From Streptomyces sp. Isolate_45 (GTDB taxonomy: Bacteria; Actinomycetota; Actinomycetes; Streptomycetales; Streptomycetaceae): a stretch of 64,000 bases of DNA. The notes below the pieces were generated by a model, which did no database searches, was not told the DNA's origin, and saw only the letters and a program-made list of their open reading frames with translations. The first letter of the stretch is position 1. Every line of letters starts with the position of its first letter. Positions 45,101 through 52,821 of the stretch are shown here, in pieces. Location of the stretch: NCBI RefSeq assembly GCF_024721315.2, contig NZ_JANFAK020000011.1, forward strand, positions 1-64,000. The letters are read 5' to 3'. The position numbers and the translations under genes are program-made.

Positions 45101-45964
45101 GCGCTCATCGAGAGGCTCCTCGGCATCCCCTGGCGCCGCGCCGTCAACGAGCTCATGTTGACCCCACTCGGCATCAAGGAGATCCCCGAGACCTTCACCG
45201 AGGGCGGCCACTACGGGGACACCGTCTCCGCCGGCTACCTGTGGAGCGAGGGCGAACAGCGCTACGTCCGCCACGACCCGCCGCCCCAGACCATCGCCGA
45301 CGACGCGGCCGGGTCCTTCTCCGTCTGCCTCACCCTGGACGACCTCGCGAAGATCGCCCTCCTCGCCCTCCACGACGGCGTCGCCCCCGGCGGGGAGCGC
45401 CTGCTCTCCGCCGACCTCGCCGAACAGATGCGCACCCCGCAGATCGACGTCCCCGGACACCACTTCATGCACGCCTGGGGCCTGGGCTGGCTGATGTTCG
45501 GACCGACCGCCTTCGGCTTCAACTCCAACGGCAGCGGCCACCACAACTTCATCCAGATCTTCCCCGAGCAGCGCACCTTCCTGATCCTCCTGGCCAACGC
45601 CTACCCCGCCTTCGGCCTGTACGAGGACCTCCTGCGCGCCCTGACCGGCGAGGGCCTCATCCGCACCGGCCGTCCCTTCGACATGGACCTCGACGCCTGC
45701 GCCGGCCAGTACGACTCCGACGGCTACCGGCTGAACGTCGTGCGGGGCCGCGAGCACCTCGGCTACGAGTACTCCGAGCGCGGCCGCGACGGGAAGTGGC
45801 ATCGCCTCGACGAGGGCGACCTCGTCCTCTCCGGCGCCGGCGGCTTCAGCTCCATGTCGAGGAAGAACGTCCTCGCCGGCTCCATCTCCTTCATCCCCGC
45901 ACCAGGAACCCGCCTCCCGGCATACGTGCGGATCGGCCAGCGGTTCGCCAGGAAGGTCCGATGA
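42116..45964 (+). CDS. Single-module NRPS: partial C-A-PCP-beta-lactamase-fold domain
   Basis: A 1282-residue protein. Residues about 45-215 are only the C-terminal half of a condensation domain, without HHxxxDG. The A domain (about 240-745) has IYTSGSTGLPKGV, FDLSVFELW, NLYGPSEDTTYSTW and NGKVDRKAL. My by-eye specificity code is about DLFSNALTYK, reminiscent of alanine-type codes. PCP Ser is near 782 (FFSVGGHSLL). The rest (about 850-1282) is a class C beta-lactamase/DD-peptidase fold with the usual Tyr (FAYSACG). The nucleophilic S-x-x-K instead reads CITK, with Cys at 894. This domain may release or transfer the bound residue. GTG 42116 is chosen from AGGGGA; the 3' end overlaps the next gene as ATGA. 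Confidence 0.85.
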   Translation: MGEMPAVTYAAPEETTNAAPALQLPVRDTGGGESESPVTHSWTDRAFQPLSEFVGARGLEAADLFNAAFTVLLHRYSGQNDLVLARAGGPADPDRVHPVAVRSRIGDDVTFVTLTAALSARYRAAARDPEHADVPADLGTGLRAGFVSRDTRARAAAAGPRPDGLDLLLEVEHAPDGIRFALTYDGALFTEAFVSRMAANYRTLLLDACRRPTAPVGDLAVLSEEETRHLLTDLGGTARTHLHDTTLHAHVEAQAARTPQAPAVEWRGTTLTYRELDEQANRIARALLAHGIAPGSRVGVCVTRTHRTVCLLLAVHKAGCAYVPLDPAYPADRLSGIAATADMAAVVLEDAPGAAAWLDAVPATALPWHELWEKAGAERPDPPEIDVDPAATTHLIYTSGSTGLPKGVVISHRNVAALLAWVRDTYRPAELARVLFATSLNFDLSVFELWAPLTTGGSVVVVDNVLALTEDESLRPSLVNTVPSALNVLLQRSAVPACTTVLNVAGEPLAKELVNAAFASTGVERLYNLYGPSEDTTYSTWKCFTGPVTDSPTIGVPVHNTVAHLLDARGHLVPRGVVGELHLGGDGLAGGYINDPERTAAVFVPAPPHLPSGTLYRTGDLACWTEDGELRFMGRKDNQVKVRGFRVELGEIESVLREVVGLKDVAALAVRADDDTRLVCWVGLEGADVPVDAMADHLRRKLPHYMQPARILVEERLPQLPNGKVDRKALAARDVDWSASDGDDRAFTTDDPDEAPVAAVWTDLLGVARLGPDRDFFSVGGHSLLANLLAARLGDAAGRTVGVAEIYEHRTLTAQARLLRRKREQAPAATAEAGADGRSAAVAEALHTSGRGHGVPGAAAAVYIDGTLRFVHHGVDDIETGAPRGEASRQRVTCITKPMLAFTALRLVDRGLVGLDESLTTLLPHAFRRGGGRTVDVTLRQLLSHTSGIDDSYEVWHDTDLPDLDRYLDTFAGYGQLFEPGEVFAYSACGTSIVAALIERLLGIPWRRAVNELMLTPLGIKEIPETFTEGGHYGDTVSAGYLWSEGEQRYVRHDPPPQTIADDAAGSFSVCLTLDDLAKIALLALHDGVAPGGERLLSADLAEQMRTPQIDVPGHHFMHAWGLGWLMFGPTAFGFNSNGSGHHNFIQIFPEQRTFLILLANAYPAFGLYEDLLRALTGEGLIRTGRPFDMDLDACAGQYDSDGYRLNVVRGREHLGYEYSERGRDGKWHRLDEGDLVLSGAGGFSSMSRKNVLAGSISFIPAPGTRLPAYVRIGQRFARKVR

Positions 45965-47241
45965 CAACGCCCCGCGAAACCCGCAAACACGTCCTGTTCG
46001 TCACCTGGAAGACCGGCAACGCACCCGCGTTCGAGGCGGCCAAACGGCTCGGCCACGAGGTCACCCTCATCCGCTCGCTGCGCATGGAGAAGTCCCAGAA
46101 CATCGACTTCGACGCCTCGCCCTACGGCGCGTTCGTCGACTCCGTGCACGTCCTCGACGACGCCACCGAGTACGAGGCCCTGCGCGCCTGCGTCCTCGAC
46201 GTCCACCGCCGTCGGCCCGTCGACGGGTTCGTCGCCACCGTCGACGCGCTCGTCGTGCCGGTCGCCGAGATCGCCGAGGAGATCGGCGTCCCCTTCACCG
46301 CCGCACGCGGCGCCCGGACGGCCAAACTGAAGCACCACTGCCGCGAGGCCCTCGCCGCCGCGGGCGTCGACACCACCCGGCACACCGTCGTCACCGACTT
46401 CGACGGTGCCGCCGCCTTCGCCGCCGCCACCGGGTACCCCGTCGTCGTCAAACCCGCCCGCGGCTCCGCGAGCGAGGGCGCCCACGTCGTCCCCGACGAG
46501 AGGGCACTGCGCGAGGTCCTGGACCGGGCCACCACCGACGACGCCACCTACGAGGCGGGCATCCTCGTCGAGGAGTACCTGACCGGCCGCTTCGTCTCCG
46601 CCGAGATCGGACTCTCGCACGGCCGCTTCCTGCGACTGGCCGTCAGCGAACGCTCCACCTGGCACCGCCACGAGGCCCTGGAGACCGGCACGACCATCCC
46701 CGCCGCCATCGGCACCGACGACCACGCGGCCGTCATGGACTTCGCCGAGGCCGTCGTCGGCGCCCTGGACCTGCGCCTCGGAATCTTCCACGTCGAGATC
46801 ATGCTGGGCGCCGACGGTCGCCCCCGGCTCATCGAACTCAACCCGCGCGTCATGGGCTCCTGCCTCCCGAACCTCTACCGGCTCGCCGGCGGCGGGGACA
46901 TCTTCGAACTGCTGGTCCGCGTCCACCTCGACGAGGAGGTGGAGCCCCGCACCCCCACCTTCACCCGGTACGCGACCGTCCGCTGGTTCGGCGCCGCGGA
47001 CCCGGCCCCCCGCCCCGACCGCGTGCCACCCCTGGACTGGGCCGCCGCCGAGTACGGGGACTCCCTGCACGCGCTGACCGTCCGCTTCCCGGACGGCGAC
47101 GTGCTGCCCGCCTGCCGGGGCAACCTCGGCAACTTCGGCGAGGTACAGGTGGTCCACGCCGACCACACGACATCGATCAAGATCGCTGAGCGGATCGTCG
47201 GACGGACGGCTGACCTGCTCGGCATCGAGGTGACGGGATGA
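45961..47241 (+). CDS. ATP-grasp ligase
   Basis: The 426-residue ligase starts in an ATGA overlap with the NRPS. It has the three-part ATP-grasp pattern: a pre-ATP-grasp domain (VLFVTWKTGNAPAFEAAKRL), the nucleotide-binding lid (YPVVVKPARGSASEGAHVV near 170, ILVEEYLTGRFVSAEI near 210) and the metal-binding end (GIFHVEIMLGADGRPRLIEL then NPRVMGS near 290). These enzymes activate a carboxylate as acyl phosphate and join it to an amine, often making dipeptides. In this cluster it probably condenses the NRPS-derived amino acid with a second unit. The 3' end overlaps the next gene as ATGA. Confidence 0.9.
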   Translation: MTTPRETRKHVLFVTWKTGNAPAFEAAKRLGHEVTLIRSLRMEKSQNIDFDASPYGAFVDSVHVLDDATEYEALRACVLDVHRRRPVDGFVATVDALVVPVAEIAEEIGVPFTAARGARTAKLKHHCREALAAAGVDTTRHTVVTDFDGAAAFAAATGYPVVVKPARGSASEGAHVVPDERALREVLDRATTDDATYEAGILVEEYLTGRFVSAEIGLSHGRFLRLAVSERSTWHRHEALETGTTIPAAIGTDDHAAVMDFAEAVVGALDLRLGIFHVEIMLGADGRPRLIELNPRVMGSCLPNLYRLAGGGDIFELLVRVHLDEEVEPRTPTFTRYATVRWFGAADPAPRPDRVPPLDWAAAEYGDSLHALTVRFPDGDVLPACRGNLGNFGEVQVVHADHTTSIKIAERIVGRTADLLGIEVTG

Positions 47242-48215
47242 CGATGACGACGCCCACCACGGCCCCTGCCGCGGCCCCCGCGCAGACCACGCCCACCCGG
47301 CCCTTCTTCGCCGAGACCCGGGCGCAGCTCGCCGGCCTGGGACTGCCCGACGCCGACCCGGCCGCCACCGAGAGCTCGGGGAAGACCTTCGCCGACGGCT
47401 GCCACTTCCGCGTCGAGGTGCCCACCGTCAACTCCGTGCAGGCCGCCGAGACGCTCCTGTCGCAGAGCCGCCGCCGGGGCTTCACCATCAACCGCATCAC
47501 CGAGACCCGCGGCATGTACCGCCACACCGCCCGGGAGATCGGCGAGTACGTCGCCCTGGGCAGGGAGTACGGGGCCGAGATCCTGATGTCGGTCGGCCCC
47601 CGCGCCAGCTACGACACCGGGGGCAGCGTCCAGACCCCCGAGGGCGTCAGGATCGGCTACCGGCTGCGCGGCCAGGAGCAGATGGTCCGGGCCGTCGAGG
47701 ACGTCAAACGCGGTCTCGAACTCGGCGTGCGCGGCTTCGTCGTCTACGACGAAGGCCTGCTGTGGGTGCTGAACCGGTTGCGCACCGCCGGAGAACTCCC
47801 CGCGGACATCCACCTCAAGGTCTCCGCCCACTGCGGCCACGGCAACGCGGCCTCCGCGCAGATGCTGGAAATGCTCGGCGCCGACAGCTTCAACCCCGTC
47901 CGCGACCTGACCCTGCCCATGATCGCGGCGCTGCGCCAGGCGGTGACCATCCCGCTCGACTGCCACGTGGACAACCCCCGGATGTCCGGTGGTTTCGTCC
48001 GCACCTACGAGGCCCCCGAGTTCGTCCGCGTCGCCGCCCCGATCTACCTCAAGACCGGCAACAGCGCACTGGAGGGGCACGGCGTCAGCCCCAGCCTCAA
48101 CCAGCTCGACGACATCCTCCGCCAGGTCGAGATCGTCACCGAGTTCCTCGGCCGCCACCACCCCGAGGCCCGCCAGAGCCCGTCCGGCCACCACCTGACA
48201 CCCGTCGGCCCCTGA
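47238..48215 (+). CDS. TIM-barrel protein resembling peptidase U32
   Basis: A 325-residue protein I can place only by fold. It has repeating beta-alpha units: VEVPTVNSVQAAETLLSQSR, EYGAEILMSVGPRASYDTGG, LELGVRGFVVYDEGLLWVLN, DIHLKVSAHCGHGNAASAQM, AVTIPLDCHVDNPRMSGG, APEFVRVAAPIYLKTGNSAL. The G-V-x-G-F-V-V-x-D segment followed by H-C/N motifs recalls the U32 (collagenase-like) family, whose members include hydroxylation-pathway and tRNA-modification proteins. Single Cys and several His residues could serve catalysis. It lies in a coupled run with the ATP-grasp gene (ATGA) and AsnB, so it belongs to the pathway. Confidence in the family is moderate. Confidence 0.55.
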   Translation: MTMTTPTTAPAAAPAQTTPTRPFFAETRAQLAGLGLPDADPAATESSGKTFADGCHFRVEVPTVNSVQAAETLLSQSRRRGFTINRITETRGMYRHTAREIGEYVALGREYGAEILMSVGPRASYDTGGSVQTPEGVRIGYRLRGQEQMVRAVEDVKRGLELGVRGFVVYDEGLLWVLNRLRTAGELPADIHLKVSAHCGHGNAASAQMLEMLGADSFNPVRDLTLPMIAALRQAVTIPLDCHVDNPRMSGGFVRTYEAPEFVRVAAPIYLKTGNSALEGHGVSPSLNQLDDILRQVEIVTEFLGRHHPEARQSPSGHHLTPVGP

Positions 48216-48251
48216 GCCCGGCCGGTCAGCACACAGACAGAGGTCAACAGC

Positions 48252-50051
48252 ATGTGCCGCATCTACGGCCACTTCGGTGGGGAGCCCGTCGACCGCGACG
48301 TCCTGCGCGCCGTCGCACGGGCGATGCACCACGGCGGTCCCGACGACCGGACCGTCCACACCGCCGACACCTGGGCGCTGGGCAACAACCGCCTCGCCGT
48401 CCAGGGCATCGAGCACGGACGACAGCCCTTCGTCCTGGGCGACATGACGTGCGTGTTCAACGGAGAGATCTACAACCACCGCGAACTGCGCGCCGAACTC
48501 GTCGCCGCCGGCCACACCTTCGAGGGCGACTGCGACGGAGACGTCCTGCTGCCCCTGTACGAACGCCACGGGGACGCCTTCGTCTCCCGCCTCGAAGGCA
48601 TGTTCGCGATCGCCGTCGTCGACCGCCGCGCCGAGCCCTGCCTGAAGCTCTTCAACGACCACGCCGGCATGAAGTCCCTGTTCTACTACCTCTCCGCCGA
48701 CGGCCGACGGCTCTGCTTCGCCTCGGAACTCCAGGCCCTGTCCCGGTTCCCCGACTTCCCCGACGCCCTCGACCCCCTCGCCATCGACCGCTACCTCGGC
48801 GGCAGGGCCGTCTGGGGCCCGGACACCGTCCACACCAAGGTCCGCACCATGGTCCCGGGCACGACACTGCGCTTCGCCGACGGACGCCTCACCCTCGGTC
48901 GGACCCCGCTGTCGCCCGCCGACCCCGAGTGGCCGGACGCGGGACCCGACCTCGGCGCGGCCGCCGAGCTCCTCGACGTGACGCTGCGTCACGAACTCAC
49001 CCGCATGCTCGACGCGGACGTGCCCGTCTGCGTCATCACCAGCGGCGGACTCGACTCCAGCTACACATCGGCGATCGCCGCCGGCATCGTCCCCGACCTG
49101 GCCTCCTTCAACGTCGCCTACCGGGGCGACTGGCCGGCCGACGAACGCCACTTCGCCGAGGAGGCGGCCCGCCACAGCGGCACCCGCCACCACCAGGTCC
49201 TGCTCGACCCCGCGGACTTCCCCGCCCTCGTCGACCGCTTCGTCCGCCACCTGGACCAGCCGAACAACGCCCCGCACAGCCTCAGCACCTTCGCCCTTTT
49301 CGAAGCCATCCACGAGGCCGGGTTCAAGGTCGCCCTCACCGGCGACGGCGCCGACGAACTCTTCGGCGGCTACGCCCGCTTCGTCAAGGCCGCGCGGGAC
49401 GACTCCGCGACCTGGCACCGCGGCTACCAGGACACCATGGCCGCCATCGGCACCAGCACCCTCCAGCGCCTCTACACCCCCGCCTACCGGGCCCACCTCG
49501 CGGCGAACGGCGGTCTCTTCGGCGACCGCACCGGCGACGAACTCGACCGCCGGGTCCGCTCGGGAGAGCTCGACAAGCTGGAAACGCTCCTGCGCTACGA
49601 CCAGTTCGAACGCTTCCCGTACTACATCCTGCGCCGCGTCGACCACCTGAGCATGGCCCACTCCGTGGAAGCCAGGATCCCCTTCCTCCAACCGTCCGTG
49701 ATGCGCCTCGCCCACGCCCTGCCCACCGCGCTCAAGGTCGTCGGCGACACCGTCAAGGCTCCGGTCTCCGAAGCCGCCCGCCGCTGGGTGCCCAGGAGCG
49801 TCATCGATCGGCCCAAGCAGCCCTTCACCCTTCCCATCGCGGCGATGATCAAGCCCGGCGAGGCGCTGCACGAGCTGATCGGCGACACCCTCCTCGCCCC
49901 CGGCGCCCGCTACCGCGACCACGTCCGTCAGGACGTCGTCCACGACCTGTTCCGCATGCAGTCCGAGAACCCGGGCGCGCACACCGCGGAAGTCCTCTGG
50001 TCCTTGCTGATGCTCGAAACCTGGCTGTCCGCCAGGAACCTCACCCCGTAG
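48252..50051 (+). CDS. AsnB-type glutamine-dependent amidotransferase
   Basis: The 599-residue protein is a two-domain asparagine synthetase (class B). The Ntn glutaminase half starts MCRIYGHFGG with catalytic Cys2, followed by RLAVQGIEHGRQPF, VFNGEIYNHRELR and GDCDGDVLL. The synthetase half contains the PP-loop SGGLDSS near 259, TGDGADELFGGYARF near 365 and RVDHLSMAHSVEARIPF near 465. Intact Cys2 separates it from beta-lactam synthetases such as BLS and CarA, which lose it. It should transfer glutamine-derived ammonia to a carboxylate, either free aspartate or a pathway intermediate. It lies 36 bp after the U32-like gene and 9 bp before an oxygenase. Confidence 0.9.
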   Translation: MCRIYGHFGGEPVDRDVLRAVARAMHHGGPDDRTVHTADTWALGNNRLAVQGIEHGRQPFVLGDMTCVFNGEIYNHRELRAELVAAGHTFEGDCDGDVLLPLYERHGDAFVSRLEGMFAIAVVDRRAEPCLKLFNDHAGMKSLFYYLSADGRRLCFASELQALSRFPDFPDALDPLAIDRYLGGRAVWGPDTVHTKVRTMVPGTTLRFADGRLTLGRTPLSPADPEWPDAGPDLGAAAELLDVTLRHELTRMLDADVPVCVITSGGLDSSYTSAIAAGIVPDLASFNVAYRGDWPADERHFAEEAARHSGTRHHQVLLDPADFPALVDRFVRHLDQPNNAPHSLSTFALFEAIHEAGFKVALTGDGADELFGGYARFVKAARDDSATWHRGYQDTMAAIGTSTLQRLYTPAYRAHLAANGGLFGDRTGDELDRRVRSGELDKLETLLRYDQFERFPYYILRRVDHLSMAHSVEARIPFLQPSVMRLAHALPTALKVVGDTVKAPVSEAARRWVPRSVIDRPKQPFTLPIAAMIKPGEALHELIGDTLLAPGARYRDHVRQDVVHDLFRMQSENPGAHTAEVLWSLLMLETWLSARNLTP

Positions 50052-50060
50052 GAGACAGAC

Positions 50061-50882
50061 ATGTCACAGTCCACCCCGCCCATCCGCTCGCTGCTCGCCG
50101 GCGTCACCAAGGACGACATCCGCCGCGACCCGTTCCCCCACATCGTGATCAGCGACGCGCTGCCCCAGCCCCTGTACGACGCGCTGGCCGCCTCCATGCC
50201 CGACGTCGAGTACATCGGCACGCGGATCGGCAAGGAGATCACGTCGAACGAGCGCTACAACTACATGTCCGAACACATCCTCCAGGACGAGGCGACGGCC
50301 CAGGTGTGGAAGGACTTCGTGACCTACCACGCGTCGCCCGAGTTCTACGCCCAGTTCCTCGACCTGTTCCAGGACGACCTGCTCGCCAACCTGCCCGACG
50401 CCGAGAAGCAGTGCGGCCCCCTGCGCGACCTGCGCGTCGGCCGCCGCAACCGGGACGGCTTCGACACGCACGACATCCTCATGGACTGCACCGCCGTCAT
50501 CAATTCGGCCGTGACCGGCCGGCCCTCCGCCTACCGCGGCCCCCACGTGGACAAGCCCTACAAGCTGTTCGGCGGACTCTTCTACATGCGCCTCGCCGAG
50601 GACGACGCCATCGGCGGCGACCTCGTCCTCTACAAGTACCGTGAGGGCGCCCACAAGTTCACCACCAGCGCCTCCGAGTACGGCGACAACCGGTTCGACA
50701 TCGATCCGCAGTACGTCGAGGAGGTCGCCACCGTCCCGTACCGGAGCAACACGCTCGTGATGTACCCCATCAACCCGCTGGCCCTGCACGGTGTGTCGGT
50801 GCGCAGCCTCACACCGCACCAGCGGCGCTTCGTCGCCCTCGTCGGTGATCTCCAGAACCCGCTCTTCGACCTTGCGCTCTGA
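50061..50882 (+). CDS. Fe(II)/2-oxoglutarate oxygenase, P4H-like
   Basis: The 273-residue protein has the jelly-roll ligands of prolyl-4-hydroxylase-type dioxygenases. HxD is in YRGPHVDKPYKLFGGLFYM near residue 158, and the distal His with its 2-oxoglutarate Arg is in LALHGVSVRSLTPHQRRFVA near 240. DGFDTHDILMDCTAVINSAV precedes the first ligand. It is 9 bp downstream of the amidotransferase with its own GGAGAC. In NRPS and dipeptide pathways such enzymes hydroxylate amino acid side chains. The residue modified here is unknown. Confidence 0.85.
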   Translation: MSQSTPPIRSLLAGVTKDDIRRDPFPHIVISDALPQPLYDALAASMPDVEYIGTRIGKEITSNERYNYMSEHILQDEATAQVWKDFVTYHASPEFYAQFLDLFQDDLLANLPDAEKQCGPLRDLRVGRRNRDGFDTHDILMDCTAVINSAVTGRPSAYRGPHVDKPYKLFGGLFYMRLAEDDAIGGDLVLYKYREGAHKFTTSASEYGDNRFDIDPQYVEEVATVPYRSNTLVMYPINPLALHGVSVRSLTPHQRRFVALVGDLQNPLFDLAL

Positions 50883-50892
50883 GGTGCCCCCC

Positions 50893-51807
50893 TTGCTTCC
50901 CTTCGACCAGCGAACCGGTCACATCTGGCTCGACGGCCGCCTCGTGGACTGGGCCGACGCCAAGCTCCACGTCCTCACGCACGGCCTGCACTACGCCAGC
51001 AGCGTCTTCGAGGGCGTACGCGTCTACGGCGGCGCCCCCTTCATGCTCCGCGAACACCTCGCCCGGCTGCGGACCTCGGCACGGATCCTCGACTTCGACC
51101 TCGAACACGACGAGGAGACCCTCCACCGGGCGACCCTCGACGTCGTCGCCAAGGCCGGCATCACCGAGGGCTACGTCCGCGTCAACGCCTGGCGCGGCTC
51201 CGAGGTCATCCAGACCGCCGCGCTGCGAACGTCCGTGCACACCTCCGTGGCCGCGTGGGAGATCCCGGCCGGCTACTACGCGGCGGCAGACGCCCTCCGC
51301 ACGGGCATCTCCCTCGTCACCGCCGAGTACCGCAGGCCCTCCCCGCGCTACGCCCCGGTCAAGAGCAAGGCCGCCGGCAACTACATGATCGGCACGGTCA
51401 GCAAGAACCACGCCCTGCGGGCGGGCTTCGACGACGCGCTGCTCCTCGACGACGAGGACAACATCGTCGAGGCCACCGGCGCCCACGTCTTCTTCACCCG
51501 GGGCGGTACCCTCCACACCCCGACCACGCGGTGCACCATCGACGGCATCACCCGGGCCTGCGTCCTGGCGATCGCCGACCACGAGGGCATCCCGTACGAG
51601 ATCGGCGACCTGGACGCCGGCTTCCCCGCCGAGGCCGACGGGGCCTTCATCTGCGGCACCGCCTGCGAGATCCTCCCGGTCGCCCGCATCGACGACCACC
51701 ACTACGACCTGACCGGAAACGACGTGATCGGACGGCTCATCACCGGCTACCACGACCTGATCGCAGGCCGGAGCCCGGTGGAAGTGCCGAACGCATGGGG
51801 GCGGTAA
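50893..51807 (+). CDS. Class IV PLP aminotransferase, branched-chain-type
   Basis: The 304-residue enzyme belongs to fold type IV. It has HVLTHGLHYASSVFEGVRVY at the start, RVNAWRGSEVIQTAAL, the PLP lysine in APVKSKAAGNYMIGTVSKNH near 155, DEDNIVEATGAHVFF and GITRACVLAIADHEGIPYE. These enzymes interconvert branched-chain amino and 2-keto acids, or use related keto acids. TTG 50893 is preferred because GAGGTG sits 6 nt upstream and LPFDQRTGHIWLDGRLVDWA matches family starts; GTG 50884 is the alternative and overlaps that site. The enzyme probably supplies an unusual amino acid to the cluster. Confidence 0.88.
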   Translation: MLPFDQRTGHIWLDGRLVDWADAKLHVLTHGLHYASSVFEGVRVYGGAPFMLREHLARLRTSARILDFDLEHDEETLHRATLDVVAKAGITEGYVRVNAWRGSEVIQTAALRTSVHTSVAAWEIPAGYYAAADALRTGISLVTAEYRRPSPRYAPVKSKAAGNYMIGTVSKNHALRAGFDDALLLDDEDNIVEATGAHVFFTRGGTLHTPTTRCTIDGITRACVLAIADHEGIPYEIGDLDAGFPAEADGAFICGTACEILPVARIDDHHYDLTGNDVIGRLITGYHDLIAGRSPVEVPNAWGR

Positions 51808-52745
51808 CCGCCCTGGAGAAGCTGCTGCCGGTGGTCCTGGCCTTCGGCTGCGGCGTCCTCCTCGCACGACGCAAGGTCGTACCGGCCGAGAGCTCCAAGG
51901 TCTTCGCCGACTACGCCTTCCTCTTCGCGGTGCCCTGCTACCTGTTCGGCAACATCTACGCGAGCGACCTGGCGGCCCTCTTCGACTGGCGGGCGATCGG
52001 CGGCTACGCGGCCACGGCCGCCTGCGCGGTGGTCGTGGTGGGCACCGCGGCCCGGTTGTTCGGCGTACTGGACCCCCGGGGCGTCGCCCTGCGCATCATG
52101 GCGGGCGTCCAGGTGAACACCGCGTACTTCGCCGTACCGGTGTTCATCATGCTCTTCGGGAACGCCGCGCCGATCTTCCCCGTGCTGTTGTTCCAGGTCT
52201 GCGTGCTGTCGCTCGTCGTCATCTCGATCATGGAGCTGGGGCGGCCTGAGCGCACCGGCGGGCCCGGCGCGCGCCTGGCCCGCGCCGTCGGCGCCTCGCT
52301 GGTGACGCCCGTCGTCCTCGCGTGCAACGCGGGGATCGTGCTGAACCTGCTGTCGGTGCGACTGCCGGAGGCGGTCCTGGACAGCTTCGCGTTCGTGGGC
52401 GACAGCGCCTCCCCGGTGGCCCTCTTCGCGCTCGGCCTGCACCTGGGCGGAGCCGGCCTCACCCTGCGGGGCACCACCCTGGAGGAGGTGTGGCTCGTCG
52501 GCTTCAAGTGCCTGGTCTTCCCGTTCATGGCGTGGGCGGTGTGCCGCTACGTCTTCGGCGTCGAGGGCGACTGGCTCGCCTACCTGGTGCTGATCGCCGC
52601 CATGCCGGCCCCGCAGAACCTGTTCATCTTCGCGCAGCGCTACGACGTCGACGTGGCCCTGTCCGCGGAACTGGTCGTCAAGAGTTCCCTGGCGTCGCTG
52701 CTCGTGCTGCCCCTGTGGGTGCAGTGGACCGTCCACTTCGGCTGA
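51795..52745 (+). CDS. AEC-family transporter
   Basis: The 316-residue protein has about ten membrane segments in the auxin-efflux-carrier pattern. It has an N-terminal half with VVLAFGCGVLLARRKVVPAE, SKVFADYAFLFAVPCYLFGN and VNTAYFAVPVFIMLFGNAAP. The second half has DSASPVALFALGLHLGGAGL and the cross-over proline helix LIAAMPAPQNLFIFAQRYDV. Family members move carboxylates and amino-acid-like compounds by uniport or proton coupling. Its ATG lies 13 bp inside the aminotransferase gene, so it is translationally coupled and part of the pathway, as importer of a precursor or second exporter beside the MFS protein. Confidence 0.88.
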   Translation: MGAVTALEKLLPVVLAFGCGVLLARRKVVPAESSKVFADYAFLFAVPCYLFGNIYASDLAALFDWRAIGGYAATAACAVVVVGTAARLFGVLDPRGVALRIMAGVQVNTAYFAVPVFIMLFGNAAPIFPVLLFQVCVLSLVVISIMELGRPERTGGPGARLARAVGASLVTPVVLACNAGIVLNLLSVRLPEAVLDSFAFVGDSASPVALFALGLHLGGAGLTLRGTTLEEVWLVGFKCLVFPFMAWAVCRYVFGVEGDWLAYLVLIAAMPAPQNLFIFAQRYDVDVALSAELVVKSSLASLLVLPLWVQWTVHFG

Positions 52746-52821
52746 GGCCGCGACGGTCGCCCCCGCACCGCCATCCCGAACCCCTTACCCCTCACACCCA
52801 TCCGAGAGGTGGATCCCAACC

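Noticed and set aside
42221..45967. 1248-codon open frame on the minus strand opposite the NRPS
   Set aside because: Antisense frames stay open by chance at this GC content. Its composition is low-complexity G/V/E-rich with no motifs, while the plus strand encodes clear A, PCP and hydrolase domains.
48252..50051. Beta-lactam synthetase instead of asparagine synthetase
   Set aside because: BLS/CarA-type enzymes lose the N-terminal catalytic Cys; here MCRIYG keeps Cys2 and the glutaminase motifs.
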